Shown piece by piece: positions 54,216-63,182 of a stretch of 64,000 bases of DNA. The notes under the pieces are model-generated. The model ran no database searches and was not told the origin of the DNA. It saw nothing but the letters and a program-made list of their open reading frames with translations. How positions within the stretch are numbered: position 1 is the first letter of the stretch; each line of letters opens with the position of its first letter. Location: NCBI RefSeq assembly GCF_003208655.1, contig NZ_QKLU01000001.1, positions 434,001 to 498,000 on the forward strand, given 5' to 3'. The translations under genes and the position numbers were made by a program. The stretch is from Pedobacter nutrimenti (GTDB lineage: Bacteria; Bacteroidota; Bacteroidia; Sphingobacteriales; Sphingobacteriaceae).

Positions 54216-54353
54216 ATGAAACTGACGCGCAAACTCAAGCCTTTAGTACAATTCGTGTACTACAATTTTTTCAGCTTTTTTAAAAAAACTGATCTATTAC
54301 TGGTTCATCCGGATCATTCTCCACTGTATCAATTAAACAAAATCAAACCATAA
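54216..54353 (+). CDS. Short ORF (45 aa) in the leader of the SusC/SusD locus
   Basis: ATG at 54216, stop TAA at 54351-54353, 11 nt before the SusC start. The peptide starts MKLTRKLKPLVQFVYYNFFSF, basic then aromatic/hydrophobic, and ends YQLNKIKP. The bases before it (accaaaccaaat) resemble those before SusC (accataaccaaattaaac), suggesting a real translation start. It could be a small membrane peptide or a leader peptide coupling translation to SusC. No homolog is recognised. Confidence 0.45.
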   Translation: MKLTRKLKPLVQFVYYNFFSFFKKTDLLLVHPDHSPLYQLNKIKP

Positions 54354-54364
54354 CCAAATTAAAC

Positions 54365-57300
54365 ATGAAACGACAATTACTAAAACCACTGGTTTTTTGT
54401 TGTCTGTTCCTGCTCTTTGTCAATGGGGCTATTGCCCAGAAAATGACAGTTAACGGGAAAGTAACAGACACTAAAGGTGTACCTTTACCAGGAGTAAGCA
54501 TCCAGGTTAAAGGTACAAATATTGGGCAGGTATCTGGTGCCCAGGGAGATTACTCTATCCAGTTGAACAATAAGTCTACCGATGTTCTGATCTTCTCGAT
54601 TATTGGGTTTCAAAGCAAGGAAGTTAAAGCTTCTGCCAGTCTGACCACTGTTGAACTTCTGGAAGAAAATAAGCAGCTAACAGAGGTTGTGGTAGTAGGC
54701 TACGGGACCCAAAAACGAAAGGATGTTACCGGATCGATTAGTTCAGTAAAAGGAGAACTGTTTAAAAACCAGCCCGTCACTAATCCGACAGAAGCCATTC
54801 AGGGTAGGGTTGCCGGAGTTGATATTGTCAAAAATTCAGGTGCTCCCGATGCAACACCTTCTATTATTATCAGAGGTTTAACATCTTTAAGCCAACCTGC
54901 GCCTTTATATATTATTGATGGGGTAAGGGCACCGGACGGCAACAACCTGAATGTACAGGATATCGCTTCTATTGATGTGCTCAAAGATGCCAGCGCTGCT
55001 GCCATTTATGGTTCCGCAGCAGCGGGTGGAGTGATTGTGATTACCACAAAAAAGGGTAGCGGTGATCAGCCATCTATAAATTTTAATGCACGTTATGGTA
55101 TAACCAAGCCTAAATTGGTGAAACTTCTTGACCGTGATGGCTTTATAAAATTACAAAACCTGATTCAGCCAAAGTATTTTAGTGCCGCCACCAGAACAGA
55201 TACTTTATCTAATACCGATTGGGTGAAAGCGCTATATAATAACGCTCATGAACAGAATTACAACATCTCCGTAAGCGGGGCATCTCTGGTTGTCAATTAT
55301 TTGGTTTCTGGTTTCTACAATAAACAAGAGGGGGTTTACATTAAGAACTTTTCCAATATTGCAGGAGCAAGGGTAAACACAGATTATAATTTAGGGAAGT
55401 ATATTAAAATTGGTGAACAAATCGCTGTTTCACAACGGGAAACAGCACCGCCAATCGGTATAGAAGCCCAATTACATAATGCACCTTTCCGAACACTACC
55501 AATCATCCCTTTATATAATGCAGATGGTTCTTATGGAACAGTCCCAGGTGGTTACAATGGTTTTACCTTTGGTGGGCCAAACCCTCTGGCGACCGCTAAT
55601 GCTGCCAGTGTTCAAAACTTCAAGAATAATTTCCAGGGAAATGTGTATGCCAGTATCACACTTCCATTCCATTTAAATTTCAGGACAACTTTTGGTTATT
55701 CTTACTATCATGAGAGCCAGGATTATTTTCAGGATTCCTTTACAGGGCCAGGAGGGGTAGGAAATAATTCACTAAATAAACAGGGAATAGACAGCAGACA
55801 ATTGCTTAGCAATTATGTATTAACCTATGATCAGACTTTTGGAAAACACAATTTGAATGCCGTGGCTGGCTTTGAACAGATCAGCAGTAAGTATTTTAAT
55901 ACGAATGTAACGGCAACAAGTATTGGTTTACCGGGCTTTTCTATTATTCCAACTTCTGAAACAGGCTATGTTGTCAATGGAAAAACGGACAATAATGGTC
56001 TGATTAAATCTTTCTTCGGGCGTTTAAATTATAATTATGCCGGAAAATACTATTTATCTGGATCAATAAGGCAGGATGCTAACTTCACTGTTTTTGGGCC
56101 TAATAAACAAAAAGGCGTATTTCCAGCATTTTCGGCAGGATGGAACATTGCTGAAGAGCCTTTTTTTAAGGAAAGCTTGCCAGTAGTAAATACCCTTAAA
56201 CTAAGGGGAAGTTATGGAGAACTGGGAAACAGTAACATATCGCCTTATAGTTTTCTGGCATTATACAGTCGTTTTACCAGTTTTGGCCAGGGCTCGGCCG
56301 GAGGTCAGAATTTTGCTCCGGGAACGCCACTTATTATCGCCAACACCTATGGCGCCATTCCAAATCCTGACTTGCATTGGGAAACAGTTAGAGAGACGAA
56401 TCTGGGTTTAGATGGTGACTTGTTGGACCGAAAGCTTTACTTTACTGTAGAATGGTACAATAAGACAACCAAGGATCTTTTGTACGCACTTCCGGTTTCC
56501 CTCAGTTCAGGCATTACAAGCCCTTACCTGACCAATATTGGTTCTGTGAATAGTAAAGGGCTCGATCTGATGCTTGGATATCATGATAAAAAGGGAGATT
56601 TCGGTTATGACATTAGCATTACTGCAGGTTTCAACAGAAATAAAGTGATCAGTTTATCCGGGGTAACGACAGATGCACTCTATGATGGCTATAACTTTTA
56701 CAATAATGGAGATGCCGGCTTCAATATTATGCCAAATCAAAGAATAACCATCAGTCAGGCTGGCTTGCCTTTTGGCTCTTTTTATGGCTATAAGGTGCTT
56801 GGAATATTCAAGACAGATGCAGAAGCATCCAAACAAATTGTAAACGGAAACCAGGCGCATGCCGGTGACCTGATTTATCAGAACATAGATGGCAATCCGG
56901 AAATTACCGCTGCCGACCGGCAGGTCATAGGCAATCCAAATCCTAAGTTGGTCTATGGCATTAACCTTCGTTTTAACTACAAGGGTTTTGATGCTGCACT
57001 ATTGTTTAACGGGGTAGCAGGTGTTGATATTTTTAATGGTATTAAAGCCTATGAAATGTATCCTTTTGCAGATGGAAATACTTCTCCGAAAGTATTTGGA
57101 GCCTCTTTTTTGGGTAGTAATGGTTTAACCGATCAACCCAGGATTGGCATCCAGAACGGTGCAAATTTTAATCTTGATCCAAATCAGAACTATACTTCTG
57201 TAAACAGCTATTTTGTGGAAAAAGGAGATTACCTGAAATTGAAGAACCTGCAAATCGGTTATACTTTTTCAAACAATTTGCTCAACCGGATTAAAGTAAA

Positions 57301-57487
57301 AAGCGCCAGGGTATTTGTAATGGGGAATAACTTATTTACAATTACAAAATATAGTGGACTGGATCCTGAACTGGGCAGTGCTTTTTCTCAGGCAGGCTAC
57401 GCAGGTCCGACCACCAGAGGAATAGATGCCGTATCTCAATATCCACAGACCAGAATTTACTCTGTAGGCTTAGATCTTAATTTTTAA
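54365..57487 (+). CDS. SusC/RagA family TonB-dependent outer-membrane transporter
   Basis: 1040 residues. Signal peptide to about residue 25, a carboxypeptidase-regulatory-like domain (VNGKVTDTKGVPLPGVSIQV), the plug (EVVVVGYGTQKRKDVTGSISSVKGE and the SusC signature RGLTSLSQPAPLYIIDGVR), then a large barrel ending in an aromatic strand (IYSVGLDLNF). With SusD it imports oligosaccharides across the outer membrane using TonB energy. There is no STN domain, so no FecI/FecR-type signalling is expected. 20 bp before SusD. Confidence 0.97.
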   Translation: MKRQLLKPLVFCCLFLLFVNGAIAQKMTVNGKVTDTKGVPLPGVSIQVKGTNIGQVSGAQGDYSIQLNNKSTDVLIFSIIGFQSKEVKASASLTTVELLEENKQLTEVVVVGYGTQKRKDVTGSISSVKGELFKNQPVTNPTEAIQGRVAGVDIVKNSGAPDATPSIIIRGLTSLSQPAPLYIIDGVRAPDGNNLNVQDIASIDVLKDASAAAIYGSAAAGGVIVITTKKGSGDQPSINFNARYGITKPKLVKLLDRDGFIKLQNLIQPKYFSAATRTDTLSNTDWVKALYNNAHEQNYNISVSGASLVVNYLVSGFYNKQEGVYIKNFSNIAGARVNTDYNLGKYIKIGEQIAVSQRETAPPIGIEAQLHNAPFRTLPIIPLYNADGSYGTVPGGYNGFTFGGPNPLATANAASVQNFKNNFQGNVYASITLPFHLNFRTTFGYSYYHESQDYFQDSFTGPGGVGNNSLNKQGIDSRQLLSNYVLTYDQTFGKHNLNAVAGFEQISSKYFNTNVTATSIGLPGFSIIPTSETGYVVNGKTDNNGLIKSFFGRLNYNYAGKYYLSGSIRQDANFTVFGPNKQKGVFPAFSAGWNIAEEPFFKESLPVVNTLKLRGSYGELGNSNISPYSFLALYSRFTSFGQGSAGGQNFAPGTPLIIANTYGAIPNPDLHWETVRETNLGLDGDLLDRKLYFTVEWYNKTTKDLLYALPVSLSSGITSPYLTNIGSVNSKGLDLMLGYHDKKGDFGYDISITAGFNRNKVISLSGVTTDALYDGYNFYNNGDAGFNIMPNQRITISQAGLPFGSFYGYKVLGIFKTDAEASKQIVNGNQAHAGDLIYQNIDGNPEITAADRQVIGNPNPKLVYGINLRFNYKGFDAALLFNGVAGVDIFNGIKAYEMYPFADGNTSPKVFGASFLGSNGLTDQPRIGIQNGANFNLDPNQNYTSVNSYFVEKGDYLKLKNLQIGYTFSNNLLNRIKVKSARVFVMGNNLFTITKYSGLDPELGSAFSQAGYAGPTTRGIDAVSQYPQTRIYSVGLDLNF

Positions 57488-57507
57488 ACTTATTTAAACT
57501 TACGACG

Positions 57508-59307
57508 ATGTATCATAAAATATATATGATTTTTTTCTTGCTGCTGGTTCTTACCGGCTGTAAAAAAGACCCCTCGCTGGTTGGGCCAACGGATGCTTAT
57601 TCCACCAGTACCTATCCTAAAAGTATAAATGACCTTCAAAGTGTACTGGCTCCAGGTTACTCCAATTTAAGAAGTCTCGCCTTGTATGGTTTTGAACTTA
57701 TGCCTAAGGCAATGGCGAATGCAGTCCATACCTCTAATGGAAACTATGGGGATGTGGTATGGAAAGAATGGATGAACAATAATTTAAGTGTTACCAATAC
57801 CTTTTCTGCCAATGCCTGGAGCGCTTTGTATACCGGTGTAAAAAATTGCAATGTAACCTTACAGGCCGCTGATTTTTTTGAGCAAAATTATGCCAAACCT
57901 GCAGATTTGCAGATGATCAATTACATACGGGGACAGGCCTTGTTTTTAAGGGCTTTCTATTATTTTCAACTGGAGTGTTTTTATGGAGAAAGTTATATTA
58001 AAGGCACCATAGGGGCAGATAAAATGGGGGTTCCCCTTTATGATAAAATACCCGCCGATGTGGCCAGTACCCAACAACCCAGGGCAAAAACAAGACAGGT
58101 ATGGGATTTTATCATAAGTGACCTTAAAAAATCAGCTGATCTCTTGAAGGGGAAAGTATGGTCTGGAGCAGACGTTGGCCGCGTGTCTGAGTGGGCTGCA
58201 AAAGGTTTACTCGGTAAAGCTTATGTTTTTACTGAAGACTGGACAAACGCAAAGACCGTGTTGCTGGATGTCATCCAGCACAGTAACAAATTTTTAATGC
58301 CTTATGATAAATACAGAAATGCCTTTGTAGGTATTACAGCTAACGAATTTAACGAAGAGTCTTTGTTTGAACTCAATGTAGATAAAGATGCCAAAGGAGA
58401 TTATGGGCCATATGGAAATAATCCTAATGCGACAACACTGAATGGTATGATATGGTCTCCGAGTGCATTGGGCCTGGATGGAACCGAAACCAGCGCCAAA
58501 GGGCTTGGATATACGGGTAACGGCGACATACATGATCAAAATATTAAGCGATTTGGTTATCCCCTTGGCTATTATACGCTCGTTAATAATCCGAAATTTA
58601 ATAGTGCAAAACCAGCAAGCTACAGCAATCCAAAAATGATTATGGATCCAGTTTATAAACAGGCCGCACAAAATGTACGAGATCAGAAACTGGCTGATCC
58701 AAGATTGTATGTAAATACAGTGCAGCCCTGGCTGGACTCTTTGAAGTTCGACGGATCTAATTGGGCACCAGTTTCAAAACCAGCTTATCTGGCAGGACAG
58801 TTGAATACTTATGGATGGGGTTACCGTAAATATGCTGCCCTCGATTATCCGATTGAGACCGTACAGGCAGATGCTTGTAACTGGTATTTTTTAAGGTTGG
58901 CTGATGTTTTCCTGCTCTATGCAGAGGCGGCTAAAGGCTCCGGTGATCAGGGTACAGCGTTGGAGTATCTGAACAAAGTGAAGCGCCGTGCTTATGGTTA
59001 TCCTGTCGACGCCCCTTCACCGGTAGATTATGGTAGCTTAACCGCCCAAACTAAAGCTATAGGTGACCCGGTCTTAGGAAATAATCCATTGTATTATGAA
59101 AGATGGGCAGAATTGTTTAATGAAGGACAGTGGTGGTTTGATGTTTGTCGCTGGCGACTGGGTAAATCGGAGGCGGCTTATTTTGGCTCTACACTTACAG
59201 TGAGCAACCTACAGTTTAATGAAAGTAAATCCTATTCCTGGCCAATCCCTCAGGATGAGTTTAATTCAAATGCTAAGATAGCAGGACAGCAAAATCCTGG
59301 TTACTAA
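57508..59307 (+). CDS. SusD/RagB family glycan-binding lipoprotein
   Basis: 599 residues. Lipoprotein signal with Cys18 (LLLVLTGCKKD). The TPR-containing SusD fold is seen in YIRGQALFLRAFYYFQLECFYGE, ADVFLLYAEAAKGSG and the C-terminal ERWAELFNEGQWWFDVCRWRLG and SWPIPQDEFNSN. Anchored on the cell surface over the SusC barrel, it binds the glycan before import. Specificity is suggested by the adjacent GH97 enzyme. Confidence 0.96.
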   Translation: MYHKIYMIFFLLLVLTGCKKDPSLVGPTDAYSTSTYPKSINDLQSVLAPGYSNLRSLALYGFELMPKAMANAVHTSNGNYGDVVWKEWMNNNLSVTNTFSANAWSALYTGVKNCNVTLQAADFFEQNYAKPADLQMINYIRGQALFLRAFYYFQLECFYGESYIKGTIGADKMGVPLYDKIPADVASTQQPRAKTRQVWDFIISDLKKSADLLKGKVWSGADVGRVSEWAAKGLLGKAYVFTEDWTNAKTVLLDVIQHSNKFLMPYDKYRNAFVGITANEFNEESLFELNVDKDAKGDYGPYGNNPNATTLNGMIWSPSALGLDGTETSAKGLGYTGNGDIHDQNIKRFGYPLGYYTLVNNPKFNSAKPASYSNPKMIMDPVYKQAAQNVRDQKLADPRLYVNTVQPWLDSLKFDGSNWAPVSKPAYLAGQLNTYGWGYRKYAALDYPIETVQADACNWYFLRLADVFLLYAEAAKGSGDQGTALEYLNKVKRRAYGYPVDAPSPVDYGSLTAQTKAIGDPVLGNNPLYYERWAELFNEGQWWFDVCRWRLGKSEAAYFGSTLTVSNLQFNESKSYSWPIPQDEFNSNAKIAGQQNPGY

Positions 59308-59336
59308 ACCTAATAAATACGCTTCTTTTTAACGGA

Positions 59337-59367
59337 GGCCCTGTTCTTTTTAATCAGGGATAGGGCC
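59337..59367 (+). other. Small GC hairpin between SusD and GH97 genes
   Basis: ggccct (59337-59342) can pair with agggcc (59362-59367); ccctg/caggg inside is an alternative. It may act as a partial terminator or mRNA stabiliser setting the SusCD:enzyme ratio. Confidence 0.3.
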
Positions 59368-59408
59368 CCTTAAAACGGGAAAATTTCAAGAATAACGAAA
59401 TCAATTAC

Positions 59409-61532
59409 ATGAAAAAATATGCCTTAGTTTTACTCTTCGGTCTTTTTGCTTTACAGCAGCTTTATGCTGTTCCAGACTCAACAGTTCTACATGTACAATT
59501 AAATAAAATAGGTTTGGAGTTTTATCTCGATGAGGTGGGACGTCCGGTTTACACTTTGAGTTTTGGTAAAGAAAAGGTTTTAAATCCCTCAGTTCTTGGT
59601 TTTGAGTTCACTGATGGGACTGGTTTTAATAAAAGCTTAAAGCTAACGGGGACCTCACGTCGTTCGGTTAATGAACAGTGGAAACCAGTGTGGGGGGAAA
59701 GTAACCAGATCAGAAATCATTATGAGGAATTGAAGGTTCAACTGCAACAACAAGAAAAACCTTTTCGAAAGATTAATCTCATCTTCAGGGTTTTTGAAGA
59801 TGGGTTAGGTTTTAGGTATGAGTTTCCAAAACAAGTTGATTTAAAGTATTTTGTAGTTTCCCGTGAACTTACAGAGTTCAACATGACAGCGGACCACAAG
59901 GCTTTTTGGATACCGGGTGATTATGATACAAATGAATATTCCTATACTACTTCTGCCTTAAGCGAGGTGGACGCCTGGGCCGTGCAAAACAAAGCTACAG
60001 ATATTGCCGTTAGGATCGTGCCGGATCAATATGCTGTTCAAACCCCTCTGATGCTAAAATCCGCAAAAGGTTTATACATTAACATCCATGAAGCTGCGTT
60101 GGTTAATTATCCTGCAATGCAACTTCATGTGGACAGAAGTCATTTTAAACTATCCGCCAATCTGGTCCCAGACGCTCTGGGAAATAAGGCTTATTTGCAT
60201 GCTCCTTTTAGTACGCCCTGGAGAACAGTTATCGTGAGTGATCATGCAGAAGATATACTCGCCTCAAAAATGATTTTGAATTTGAACGAACCTTCGACGA
60301 TAAAAGAGACAAATTGGATAAAACCTATGAAATTTGTCGGAGTGTGGTGGGAAATGCAGACCGGGAAAAGCACATGGAGTTATGCATCAAGTTTAGATAG
60401 TGTGAACACAAATGGAGAATTGATCCCTAGCGGAAAACATGGAGCCAATACGAATAATGTAAAAAGATATATAGATTTTGCTGCAAAAAATGGGATAGAA
60501 GGGGTTTTGGTAGAGGGCTGGAATACCGGATGGGAAGATTGGTTCGGAAATTGGAAGGAAAATGTTTTTGATTTTGTAACACCCTATCCTGACTTTGATG
60601 TTCGTGCAATTGCAGATTATGCACATTCTAAAGGCATTAAGATGATTATGCATAATGAGACCTCTGGGTCTGCAACAACCTATGAGCGTTATCTGGATAC
60701 CGCTTTTCGTTTTATGAATAAATATGCTTATCCGGCGGTGAAAACAGGTTATGTTGGAAAAATTATCCCACGTGGGGAACATCATGATGGCCAATGGATG
60801 GTTAACCACTATGAAAGAGTGGCACAGAAGGCTGCTGAATATAAAGTAATGCTGGATTCTCATGAACCAAACCGGCCAACGGGTTTGCACAGAACTTATC
60901 CGAACTGGATGGCTTACGAATCGGGGAGGGGAAATGAATACAATGCTTTTAGTAATGGCAATCATTTGGACCATGAAACCATTCTGCCTTTTACCAGGTT
61001 AATGGGAGGGCCAATGGATTATACTCCGGGTATATTTAAATTAAAAGGTTATGCGCAGGCCGATTCTAAAAGACAGGTACACAGTACCTTGGCTAAGCAG
61101 TTGGCCTTGTATATAACCATTTATAGTCCTTTGCAGATGGTTGCTGACCTGCCGGAGAACTATGAAAACTATCCGGATGCTTTTGAGTTTATAAAGCATG
61201 TTGCAGTAGACTGGGATGAAACAAAAATTCTGGAGGCAGAGCCTGGGAGTTACATTAGTATTGCCCGAAAAGCAAAAGGAAAAGAAGAATGGTTTATTGG
61301 CACAATTACAAATGAGAACTCCAGAGAAATGGTTGTTCGAATGAATTTTTTAGACAAAGGAAAAAAATATCTGGCTACCATTTATCGGGATGGAGACAAA
61401 GCACATTGGAAAAACAATCCTGAATCTTATAAAATTGATGAGGTTAAGATAGATGCTTCGTCAGTTTTAAAACTCAGACTTGCCGAGGGAGGAGGGGCCG
61501 CAATAGAAATTCGCTGCTTATCTGTAAAGTAA
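59409..61532 (+). CDS. Glycoside hydrolase family 97, inverting (SusB-like) alpha-glucoside hydrolase
   Basis: 707 residues with a signal peptide (ALVLLFGLFALQQLYA). N-terminal beta-sandwich about 25-280, TIM barrel about 300-600, and C-terminal beta domain. Glu417 (HNETS), Glu486 (DSHEPNRPTG) and Glu510 (GNEYNAF) align, with the same 69 and 24 residue spacings, to Glu439, Glu508 and Glu532 of Bacteroides SusB. The nucleophile Asp of the retaining alpha-galactosidase branch is replaced by Gly447 (KTGYVG). I therefore infer an inverting alpha-glucosidase acting in the periplasm on imported oligosaccharides. Confidence 0.95.
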   Translation: MKKYALVLLFGLFALQQLYAVPDSTVLHVQLNKIGLEFYLDEVGRPVYTLSFGKEKVLNPSVLGFEFTDGTGFNKSLKLTGTSRRSVNEQWKPVWGESNQIRNHYEELKVQLQQQEKPFRKINLIFRVFEDGLGFRYEFPKQVDLKYFVVSRELTEFNMTADHKAFWIPGDYDTNEYSYTTSALSEVDAWAVQNKATDIAVRIVPDQYAVQTPLMLKSAKGLYINIHEAALVNYPAMQLHVDRSHFKLSANLVPDALGNKAYLHAPFSTPWRTVIVSDHAEDILASKMILNLNEPSTIKETNWIKPMKFVGVWWEMQTGKSTWSYASSLDSVNTNGELIPSGKHGANTNNVKRYIDFAAKNGIEGVLVEGWNTGWEDWFGNWKENVFDFVTPYPDFDVRAIADYAHSKGIKMIMHNETSGSATTYERYLDTAFRFMNKYAYPAVKTGYVGKIIPRGEHHDGQWMVNHYERVAQKAAEYKVMLDSHEPNRPTGLHRTYPNWMAYESGRGNEYNAFSNGNHLDHETILPFTRLMGGPMDYTPGIFKLKGYAQADSKRQVHSTLAKQLALYITIYSPLQMVADLPENYENYPDAFEFIKHVAVDWDETKILEAEPGSYISIARKAKGKEEWFIGTITNENSREMVVRMNFLDKGKKYLATIYRDGDKAHWKNNPESYKIDEVKIDASSVLKLRLAEGGGAAIEIRCLSVK

Positions 61533-61544
61533 TTGGGTATAAAT

Positions 61545-61584
61545 AGAATAAAAGAAGGGCCTTTAAAGGCCCTTCTTTTATTCT
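61545..61584. terminator. Perfect 40-bp palindromic bidirectional terminator
   Basis: Arms agaataaaagaagggccttt (61545-61564) and its exact complement (61565-61584), between convergent GH97 and cvfB. The right arm contains the cvfB stop codon (61578-61580). Confidence 0.92.
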
Positions 61585-62423
61585 GCTGCCTGGTCGATAT
61601 TGAGTTTTATTTCGTGATCAGAAATGGTAATCAATCTTTCTTTATATAAACCTCCTATTACCTTTTTAAAGGCGTTTTTACTGAGTTTAAAGCGATTGTA
61701 AATATCTTCTGGAGAACTTTTATCACCCAGATATATAATGCCTTTACTTTCTTTGAGTTCTTCCAGTACCATATCTTTATTTTCCAGAATATGGCTATAA
61801 CCCATAGGCTGAAGACTTAGGTCTATTTTACCGTCTACCCTGATTTTTTTTATCCATCCTTTTCTGATTTCACCGGGATTCAGCTCATCAAAGAGCTCAT
61901 TGGTATATAATAATCCGATGTATTTGTTGTCTACTATAGCATTAAACCCCAGATCAGAACGGTCAACTATTAATAAACTAACTTCATCTCCTTCTTCAAG
62001 ATCCAAGTCTTCTTCTTCTGCAAAATTACTTAGCCTGGACGAAGCAAGCATCCGGTCATTGCTTTCATCAAGATATACATAAACTACATGCTGGTCTCCT
62101 TTGAACATAGGTCTTTTCTGCTCCCTCTGAGGAACATACAGATCCTTGTCTATGCCAAGATCCATAAATATGCCATCCTCGCCATCGGCAACAACCCGCA
62201 GGTAAGCGAAATCCCCTACACAAGCTAGTGGTCTTTTTGTTGTTGCAAGCAAGCGCCCGTCCTTATGGACGTAGACAAATACATTCAGGTTTTGTCCGGT
62301 TTCGGTATCTGCCGGAACCAGATGGTAAGGCAACAAAACTTCTTTATCCCCGTCTGTTAGTATCAGGCCATGTTCTGTTTTGTTAATGACCCTTAAATCG
62401 TTATATTGTCCAATTGCTATCAT
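61578..62423 (-). CDS. cvfB: S1-domain RNA-binding protein CvfB
   Basis: 281 residues, typical CvfB length. Several S1-like OB folds (GEDGIFMDLGIDKDLYVPQREQK; DLGFNAIVDNKYIGLLYTNELFDELNPGE) and a C-terminal winged helix (GDKSSPEDIYNRFKLSKNAFKKVIGGLYKERLI). In Gram-positive bacteria CvfB affects virulence-gene expression; its role in Bacteroidota is unknown. The terminator overlaps the end of the gene. Confidence 0.94.
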   Translation of the reverse strand: MIAIGQYNDLRVINKTEHGLILTDGDKEVLLPYHLVPADTETGQNLNVFVYVHKDGRLLATTKRPLACVGDFAYLRVVADGEDGIFMDLGIDKDLYVPQREQKRPMFKGDQHVVYVYLDESNDRMLASSRLSNFAEEEDLDLEEGDEVSLLIVDRSDLGFNAIVDNKYIGLLYTNELFDELNPGEIRKGWIKKIRVDGKIDLSLQPMGYSHILENKDMVLEELKESKGIIYLGDKSSPEDIYNRFKLSKNAFKKVIGGLYKERLITISDHEIKLNIDQAAE

Positions 62424-62473
62424 TTCTGTTTGATTAAACCACTTTTTATACAGCAGCTGTATTATTTAGAAAG

Positions 62474-62481
62474 CAAAGGTA
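62474..62481 (-). promoter_or_regulatory. -7 box (TACCTTTG) of cvfB
   Basis: Reads TACCTTTG on the minus strand, about 50 nt upstream of the cvfB start codon. Confidence 0.45.
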
Positions 62482-62564
62482 ATAAACTGTCTGTCCTTTA
62501 TAGGATGATCTGTATTATAAAAAGGCTTTAATTTTTTGCATCTATCCCAAAAATCATTTTCTAC

Positions 62565-62936
62565 TTAGGCATCCTGTAAGGCATCATTGGCTTCATCCGC
62601 GGCCCCTTTAATTTTTGATTTAACTTCTTCCTTTGCTTTATGCAGTTTGTTTGCAGCTTTTTTCTTGACTTCATTCAGAATTTTATCTGTGTTTTGGGCT
62701 GCGTCATTTCCTTCTGCATGTAATTTGTTTTTAACCCGCTGGACCTTGTCTTTAAAGGTTTCTGCTAAATCACCCGCTTTGTCCGCTATTTTTCCTCTGG
62801 TATTTTCTCCGCTTTGAGGTGCAAATAATATTCCAACAACTGCCCCAACAGCAAGGCCAGCCAGCAGTGCAACCACTGGCATTGTGGAATCTGCTTTATA
62901 AGAGCTGCAGGCGGATAGTAATTTCTTTAATTTCAT
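62565..62936 (-). CDS. YtxH domain-containing small membrane protein
   Basis: 123 residues. One hydrophobic segment (MPVVALLAGLAVGAVVGILFAPQSG, about 19-43) carries the YtxH signature GILFAPQSGENTRGK, followed by a long Lys/Ala/Glu-rich amphipathic helix (LAETFKDKVQRVKNKL and KKAANKLHKAKEEVKSKIKG). Such proteins are linked to general stress in other bacteria. Function unknown. Confidence 0.9.
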   Translation of the reverse strand: MKLKKLLSACSSYKADSTMPVVALLAGLAVGAVVGILFAPQSGENTRGKIADKAGDLAETFKDKVQRVKNKLHAEGNDAAQNTDKILNEVKKKAANKLHKAKEEVKSKIKGAADEANDALQDA

Positions 62937-63128
62937 GTTTTAATGATTTAATGTTTTTCAGAAGTTTTTTGTTCCATTTATTCTCAAGCATCCTTGATTG
63001 AACCTTTACCAGATGGATCAAGGAGCCTGGTATAGAACAGCCAAATACTTTCGAGTGTTTTGATTAAATGAAAAAGTAGTTATAAGATCATAATTTAGTA
63101 TTGAGGGTAAATCGTTTACGGGATTACT

Positions 63129-63136
63129 TACATTTG
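63129..63136 (+). promoter_or_regulatory. -7 box (TACATTTG) upstream of the MFS gene
   Basis: TACATTTG lies 46 nt before the ATG at 63183. A TTG at 63101 is 25 nt upstream of it. Confidence 0.4.
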
Positions 63137-63182
63137 TGCTTTATAATAGAACCGATGGTTCTTTTCCCTTACCTTTTAAAAA

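Noticed and set aside
60393..60974. 193-aa open frame on the minus strand
   Set aside because: Antisense to the catalytic domain of GH97; Ile/His/Cys-rich translation with no recognisable motif.
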